Below, one piece after another: positions 5,566 through 10,213 of a stretch of DNA of 10,213 bases (position 1 is its first letter; each line of letters begins with the position of its first letter). Position numbers and translations under genes: made by a program. The notes beneath the pieces were generated by a model. The model saw only the letters and a list, made by a program, of their open reading frames with translations. It did not search any database and was not told where the DNA came from. Source of the stretch: an uncultured Clostridia bacterium (GTDB taxonomy: Bacteria; Bacillota_A; Clostridia; Oscillospirales; Ruminococcaceae); NCBI GenBank assembly GCA_947169455.1, contig CAMVPV010000017.1, positions 1 to 10,213 of the forward strand, in the 5' to 3' direction.

Positions 5566-5612
5566 ATAAAAAAGACCCGCAGGCGTTATTCCGGATCGAA
5601 CGCCTGCGGGTC
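5562..5612 (-). terminator. Strong intrinsic terminator after coaBC
   Basis: A perfect 14-base-pair GC-rich stem (5574-5587 with 5599-5612, core GACCCGCAGGCGTT) around an 11-base loop. Reading leftward it is followed directly by TTTTTTATTTT. It starts 9 bases beyond the coaBC stop and ends the purD-protease-coaBC unit. Read rightward there is no T-run, so it is one-directional. Confidence 0.92.
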
Positions 5613-5621
5613 CCATATCGT

Positions 5622-6810
5622 TCATTGCTTCATTGCAGAAAGTATCTCGTCAAATATCATGTGTGCGGCGGCTTCTTTTGTCACAAGCCCCGTTGAGGTC
5701 TCTTTTTCCCGTGTTATCATGGTGATCTCGTTCGTATCCGTACCGAAGCCCGAGCCCGCCTTGCGCAGTGAATTGGCGCATATCATGTCGGCGTTCTTGC
5801 TGATGAGCTTTTTGCGGCTGTTCTCGGCGAGATCCTCCGTTTCCATGGAAAATCCGCAGATGAACTGACCCTCGGTGCGGTGCCCGCCGAGATAGCTTAG
5901 TATATCGTCCGTGCGTTCAAGTTCGAGCGTGAGGTTCCCGTCCTTCTTCTTGATCTTCCCTTCGGCGACGCTGACAGGACGGTAATCCGCCACAGCCGCC
6001 GCCTTTACGATGATATCGCAGGACGCTGCCTCCGCTTTGACCGCTTCAAACATTTCCTTTGCAGAGCTTACCTTAACCACCTTCACGCCGACAGGCACCT
6101 CCGCGGAGATGCTCCCCGCCACGAGGACGGTCTCCGCTCCGCGCCGCACGGCATCGGCGGCAATGGCACAGCCCATTTTACCTGTGGAGTGGTTCGTGAT
6201 GAACCGCACGGGGTCGATGGCTTCACGGGTCGCGCCCGCCGTAACGAGAACGCGCATCCCTGCCATATCCTTTTCAAACGCGGCGGCGCGCAGGATATGT
6301 TCATAAAGGACACTTACAGGAGGCATCCTGCCGTCTCCGCTGTCGCCGTTTGCGAGGCGCCCCTTTTCCGGCGGTATGATGATATACCCGAATTTCCGCA
6401 GCTTATCGAGGTTGTCCTGCACTATCGGATTGTGGTACATATTGTGGTTCATCGCGGGCGCTATGATAACGGGGCAGGTGCACGCCATAACGGTGGTGGT
6501 GAGCATATCATCCGCTATGCCGTTCGCGATCTTGCCGATAACATCGGCGCTCGCGGGCGCGATGATGAACACGTCCGCTTTTTTGGCTATGCTCCACGTT
6601 ATAGCGGAAATTCCTGTCGAACGTATCGGTCATGCAGCGGTTGCCGGTAAGCGATTCAAAGGAAACGGGGGAGATGAACTTTTCCGCATTCGGAGTGAGT
6701 ATCACCTCGGTATCGCATCCGGCTCTCTTCAGCATAACGGCGAGGTCGGGCATCTTATATGCGGCGATGCTGCCCGTAACACCGATAACGGCAGTTTTTC
6801 CCGAAAGCAT
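5622..6810 (-). pseudogene. coaBC: coaBC, frameshifted (CoA biosynthesis flavoprotein)
   Basis: Bifunctional phosphopantothenate-cysteine ligase and phosphopantothenoylcysteine decarboxylase of coenzyme A synthesis, present as two frames. The first (6810 to about 6589) gives the CoaC N-terminus: flavin-binding GVTGSIAAYK (10-19), SFESLTGNRC and NVEH with active-site His74. Left unshifted it runs to a stop at 6508. The second resumes at 6587 with AKKADVFIIAPASADVIGKIANGIADDMLTTT, given here in parts, then APAMNHNM, and the CoaB domain with TAGATREAIDPVRFITNHSTGKMG-like segments, AAVADYRP and KIKK. Homologues have about three residues between that His and the Ala; one base (6588) remains, so an 8-base deletion explains the break. 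A run of six A (minus strand, 6584-6579) follows at once. Combined length of about 395 codons is normal and both halves are otherwise intact, so a recent lesion or an assembly error is likely. AAAGGGA lies upstream of the ATG. Confidence 0.9.
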
Positions 6811-6838
6811 CTTTATCAGTCCCTTTCACAGAATGATC

Positions 6839-8860
6839 TTAAAGCAGCTTTATCCCGTCCGGCATATATGCGGCAAAACTGCTCATGTAGTAATTATTGA
6901 ATACGTCACGTACATACAGATATGCGCAGGGCACGGAATTGCCCGGTCTGATCTTTTTGTACGACGCTTTCATCGTCATTCCCTTTACGATGATAGTATT
7001 ATCCTCGAATACCTGATCGGGCAGAAGCTCCTTCGTCTTGTAATCGTAGAATGTGTAAGCGGGCTGTATCACGTCGCCGTCTTCGATGTAGTAGTATCTC
7101 GATGTGCTGCCTTCATCGTCCATGGGCGCCCATGCTATCACACTCCCGGTCCTTGTGCGGGAGTTCCATATCACGAACAGATAGGACAGCATATCGTTGT
7201 AGTAGCACGGTATGCAGCTGGAGGTTATGCTGTATCCGTCGTCGTATGTCTCATAATCGAATTCGTTCGGCACGAATATCCCCTGTATATTCATCCATGA
7301 CTGATCGTAGTCGATGAAGATATAGTAATGCTTCTTGTCCTTGGTCACGGCTGTGTCGTAGAAATGGTTGTCGGTGCCGTACATTACGGAGTACCTGTTG
7401 TCGGGATCATACAACACCAGACCCATTTCCGCGCTCGTGAGGAACGCAGCCTTTTCGGGCGGTATCTCAAGGCAGGGATAGCCGTCCTTCATTTTGAGCG
7501 TAAGATCATCGTCGGAGAGGAAATATTTTGAGTAGTAGCTTTTGCTGTAAGCCTTATCGGAGTCGTACCATTTGAACTTTTTGAAATCCGAGCTCGTGCG
7601 GTTCCTGGAATAGATCTGTCCGCCCGCCATGATATTGGCGAACCGCGAGAGGAAATCGGTGCATTTTGAGCTGCATCCGGATATCTTGTAGATGTCGGCG
7701 AGGTGGTCGAGCCTGTCGATGTTGTCGAACGGGAATGCAAAGGATATCCCGCACAGGTCGAGCCTTCCCATGCTCTTGCGGTTGTATGCGACGCACTTCT
7801 TGACGGCGGCGTCAACTTTCCCGGCGCCGGACTCCATGTACGAGCAGTCCTGAAGACATTCGCACAGCAGATGCATATCTGTGAGGTCGTAGCCCGTCGT
7901 GTAGATCTCCGAGTCGATGCGTGCAGTTGCTATCTCATGGAACTTTTCCGCATTGAGGGCATTTATGCCCGCCGCTGCCAGTTTATTCAGCTCGGGCAGC
8001 AGAGTGCTCTTCACCTTGCGTGTGTCTATCACCGAGATGTTGGTGACGGCGTTCGCATTGTAGCGGAGTATCTGTGTCACGGTGGAATTGGCGATGTTCT
8101 TGCCTATCCTCAGCGTCGGCATATCGGGGTTATTGCAGACCGCGCGCAGCCATTTCGTGTAGTACCAGCCTATCCCCGGCTCGGATTCCTCGGCGGCTAT
8201 TAGGTAGGGCGTGTAATCGGAAACTACCAGCGCATTTTCCATGGTAGCCATCACACAGGCATCAAATCCGATGAAATCGAACCTGGTGCCGCCCTTTTCA
8301 AGCGCTTTGCGGAATTCCACAAGGTCAAGCTGATCCTTCTTGTGATTTTCATCGCTGCCGAAGCCGTACAGGGTGCCCGCGCCGTGATCCCAGAGGATAA
8401 GCGCGTAGTGCCGTGCCTTGTAATTCCTGCGGCAGTATTTTATGAAATTTGCAAGGGTATCGGTGCTGCCGGTATTGAGGTCGCCGATAGTATCATCGAG
8501 CAGCTTCAGTCCCTTTCTCGTGAGACGGTAGCGGCAGCTGGTGTCGGAGGGGATATCGTAGCTGCGCCATTTCTTTGCGCCGCCCGTCTGTAATATGACG
8601 TTCACGCGGTTCCCCGAGTAGCCGTTTATCATTTCCTTGATGTCATCGCCGGCGCAGCCCCCTATGCTTTCGAGGTTCGAGCCGCAGATATATACCATTA
8701 TGGTATAGTCAGCGGTGGATGAGGAGGTGAGCTCCGAAATATCAAGTGACGATGAATCGAGCGAAAGCCCGGCGGCGCCCGCAGGCATAGCGAGGAAGAG
8801 CATCATCAGCGCCGCGGAGATAATAGCGGTGAATAAGCAGAAGCGTTTCTTGCAGGTCAT
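6839..8860 (-). CDS. Secreted clostripain-family (C11) cysteine peptidase
   Basis: A 673-residue exported protease of family C11. Residues 1-30 form a signal peptide: basic MTCKKR, a hydrophobic stretch, then AMPAGAA with a signal peptidase I type site. There is no lipobox and no LPxTG anchor, so it is probably released. The mature part opens with ADYTIMVYICGSNLES (50-65), the usual start of the domain. The catalytic dyad is His159 in ILWDHGAG and Cys202 in IGFDACVMATME, followed by AAEESEPGIGWYY (223-235). Clostripain relatives prefer cleaving after Arg or Lys; specificity here is unproven. The region after about 420 is rich in Tyr, Asp and Lys, looks like a beta-rich accessory domain, and I do not recognise it. 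GGGGGTGA lies just before the ATG, 15 bases after purD, so it shares that transcript. Confidence 0.92.
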   Translation of the reverse strand: MTCKKRFCLFTAIISAALMMLFLAMPAGAAGLSLDSSSLDISELTSSSTADYTIMVYICGSNLESIGGCAGDDIKEMINGYSGNRVNVILQTGGAKKWRSYDIPSDTSCRYRLTRKGLKLLDDTIGDLNTGSTDTLANFIKYCRRNYKARHYALILWDHGAGTLYGFGSDENHKKDQLDLVEFRKALEKGGTRFDFIGFDACVMATMENALVVSDYTPYLIAAEESEPGIGWYYTKWLRAVCNNPDMPTLRIGKNIANSTVTQILRYNANAVTNISVIDTRKVKSTLLPELNKLAAAGINALNAEKFHEIATARIDSEIYTTGYDLTDMHLLCECLQDCSYMESGAGKVDAAVKKCVAYNRKSMGRLDLCGISFAFPFDNIDRLDHLADIYKISGCSSKCTDFLSRFANIMAGGQIYSRNRTSSDFKKFKWYDSDKAYSKSYYSKYFLSDDDLTLKMKDGYPCLEIPPEKAAFLTSAEMGLVLYDPDNRYSVMYGTDNHFYDTAVTKDKKHYYIFIDYDQSWMNIQGIFVPNEFDYETYDDGYSITSSCIPCYYNDMLSYLFVIWNSRTRTGSVIAWAPMDDEGSTSRYYYIEDGDVIQPAYTFYDYKTKELLPDQVFEDNTIIVKGMTMKASYKKIRPGNSVPCAYLYVRDVFNNYYMSSFAAYMPDGIKLL

Positions 8861-8875
8861 TCGCTCACCCCCGGA

Positions 8876-10159
8876 TCATCTTCCGAGAGCCGCAAGTGCG
8901 CGCTTTCCGATATCATGGCGGAAGAAACCGCCCTCGAATGTTATGCCCTTTGCTGCCTTGTAGGAGACATCGAGTGCCTTTTCAAGCGTTTCCCCGCAGG
9001 CGGTCACACCGAGCACGCGCCCGCCGTTCGTGAGGAATTTTCCGTTTTCGAGCTTTGTTCCCGCGTGATATACGAACACATCCTCCGCCTGACCCATATC
9101 GTCAAGACCGGATATCTCCTTGCCCTTGGGGTAGGAGAGCGGGTATCCGCCGCTTGCGATGACAACACACGCGCAGCTTTCGTTTTTCCACTTTATGTCG
9201 ATATCCGCGAGAGTGCCCTTATATACCGCCTCGAATATATCAACGAGGTCGCTGTCGAGCAGCGGGAGCACTACCTGTGTTTCGGGGTCGCCGAAGCGGC
9301 AGTTGTATTCGATCACCTTGACTCCGTTCGGAGTAGCCATGAGCCCGAAGTACAGGCAGCCTTTGAATGTCCTGCCCTCGGCTCTCATCGCATTTATCGT
9401 GGGGCGGAATATCTTTTCCATGCACTCCTTTGCGATATCCTCGGTGTAGTACGGGTTGGGAGCGACCGTTCCCATGCCGCCGGTGTTCAGACCCTTGTCG
9501 CCGTCGAGGGCGCGCTTGTGATCCATTGAGGATATCATCGGCACGACAACATTTCCGTCGGTGAAGGAGAGCACCGATATCTCGGGACCCGTGAGGAATT
9601 CCTCGATAACGACCTTTGCACCGCTCGCGCCGAATTTGCCGCCGTCGATCATTTCCTTGACTGCTTCAACTGCGTCCGCTTCGTTCTCGGCGATGATAAC
9701 GCCCTTTCCGAGCGCAAGGCCGTCCGCCTTGATAACGGTCGGATAGGTGTTCTGTTCCTTTATGTAGGCTATCGCCGAGGCGCTGTCGGTGAATGTCTCA
9801 TACTTCGCGGTCGGGATATCATACTTTTTCATGAGTTCCTTGGAGAAAGCCTTGCTGCCCTCGATTATGGCAGCCGCCTTGTCGGGGCCGAAGGTCATGA
9901 ATCCCTCGGCGTTGAGCGCATCGACCATTCCCAGAACGAGAGGGTCGTCCGGCGCGACTACCACCATATCGGCGGATATTTCCTTTGCGAGCTTTACCAT
10001 ACCGTCGATATCGGTAGCTTTTACGTCAAAGCACTTTGCGTACTTTGATATGCCGCCGTTTCCGGGGGCGCAGAAAAGCTCGGGCTTGCGGCTGCTTTCC
10101 GCGAGCTTCATTATGATGGCGTGTTCGCGGCCGCCGCCGCCTACAACCAGTATTTTCAT
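8876..10159 (-). CDS. purD: Phosphoribosylamine-glycine ligase PurD
   Basis: Makes glycinamide ribonucleotide from phosphoribosylamine, glycine and ATP, the second step of purine synthesis, in the cytoplasm. The 427-residue length is typical. The N-terminal domain starts with VVGGGGREHAI (5-15) and has APDDPLVLGMVDAL (69-82), a variant of the more usual GPE version. The ATP-grasp part shows KADGLALGKGV (144-154), EEFLTGPEISVLSF (186-199) and metal-binding EYNCRFGDPETQ (284-295), followed by the C-terminal GGRVLGVTA segment. The ATG is preceded by AAAGGAA at about 9 bases. No promoter is visible in the remaining 54 bases (10160-10213), so it is probably expressed from an upstream purine gene outside the window. 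Confidence 0.97.
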   Translation of the reverse strand: MKILVVGGGGREHAIIMKLAESSRKPELFCAPGNGGISKYAKCFDVKATDIDGMVKLAKEISADMVVVAPDDPLVLGMVDALNAEGFMTFGPDKAAAIIEGSKAFSKELMKKYDIPTAKYETFTDSASAIAYIKEQNTYPTVIKADGLALGKGVIIAENEADAVEAVKEMIDGGKFGASGAKVVIEEFLTGPEISVLSFTDGNVVVPMISSMDHKRALDGDKGLNTGGMGTVAPNPYYTEDIAKECMEKIFRPTINAMRAEGRTFKGCLYFGLMATPNGVKVIEYNCRFGDPETQVVLPLLDSDLVDIFEAVYKGTLADIDIKWKNESCACVVIASGGYPLSYPKGKEISGLDDMGQAEDVFVYHAGTKLENGKFLTNGGRVLGVTACGETLEKALDVSYKAAKGITFEGGFFRHDIGKRALAALGR

Positions 10160-10213
10160 TTTTATGGTTCCTTTCAGTCAGTTATCATTCGGAAAACTAT
10201 GTGATATCTGTTC

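Noticed and set aside
4882..5868. Long plus-strand frame opposite the aldo/keto reductase
   Set aside because: It is antisense to a clear gene, crosses the lar promoter and the coaBC terminator, has no ribosome site and gives no recognisable motif. It is a codon-bias shadow.
6576..6594. Programmed -1 frameshift at the AAAAAAG sequence in coaBC
   Set aside because: The heptamer is not in the right phase for a -1 slip, and the needed change is +1. Three residues are also missing relative to homologues, so a deletion or sequence error fits better.

Overview
The window looks like chromosomal DNA from a Gram-positive anaerobe of the Clostridia, most likely a Ruminococcus-like member of the Oscillospiraceae. 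This is an inference. It rests on strong AGGAGG-type ribosome sites, near-perfect TTGACA/TATAAT promoters with AT-rich spacers, an anaerobic iron-sulfur aldo/keto reductase, a secreted clostripain-type protease and the overall protein style. No rRNA, tRNA or CRISPR array was seen.

Left region (1-326): no long gene, but dense signals. A leftward consensus promoter (69-97) drives something off the left edge. A rightward consensus promoter (154-182) serves a small GNAT acetyltransferase (327-761). Between that gene's ribosome-binding sequence (210-215) and its start codon sits a 101-bp element with 15-bp perfect terminal inverted repeats and flanking TA dinucleotides. It looks like a MITE. Removing it with one TA copy restores an ideally spaced ribosome site.

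Nickel-cofactor operon (898-5561, minus strand): after a consensus promoter and two operator-like palindromes come an aldo/keto reductase with two ferredoxin-like clusters, larE, two small three-helix membrane proteins, larB and larC. Junctions overlap by 4 to 8 bases or are 2 bases apart, so this is one translationally coupled unit. LarB, LarE and LarC make the nickel-pincer nucleotide (NPN) cofactor from nicotinic acid adenine dinucleotide. The client enzyme LarA is not in the window. The two membrane proteins resemble each other and are the best candidates here for an undescribed function. A convergent hairpin (802-839) separates this operon from the GNAT gene.

Right region (5562-10213, minus strand): purD, a secreted C11 (clostripain-type) protease and coaBC lie in one direction with gaps of 15 and 28 bases, ending at a strong terminator (5562-5612). 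coaBC is interrupted by a frameshift just after its active-site histidine. That is surprising for a coenzyme A biosynthesis gene, and it is either a sequencing or assembly error or a real lesion.
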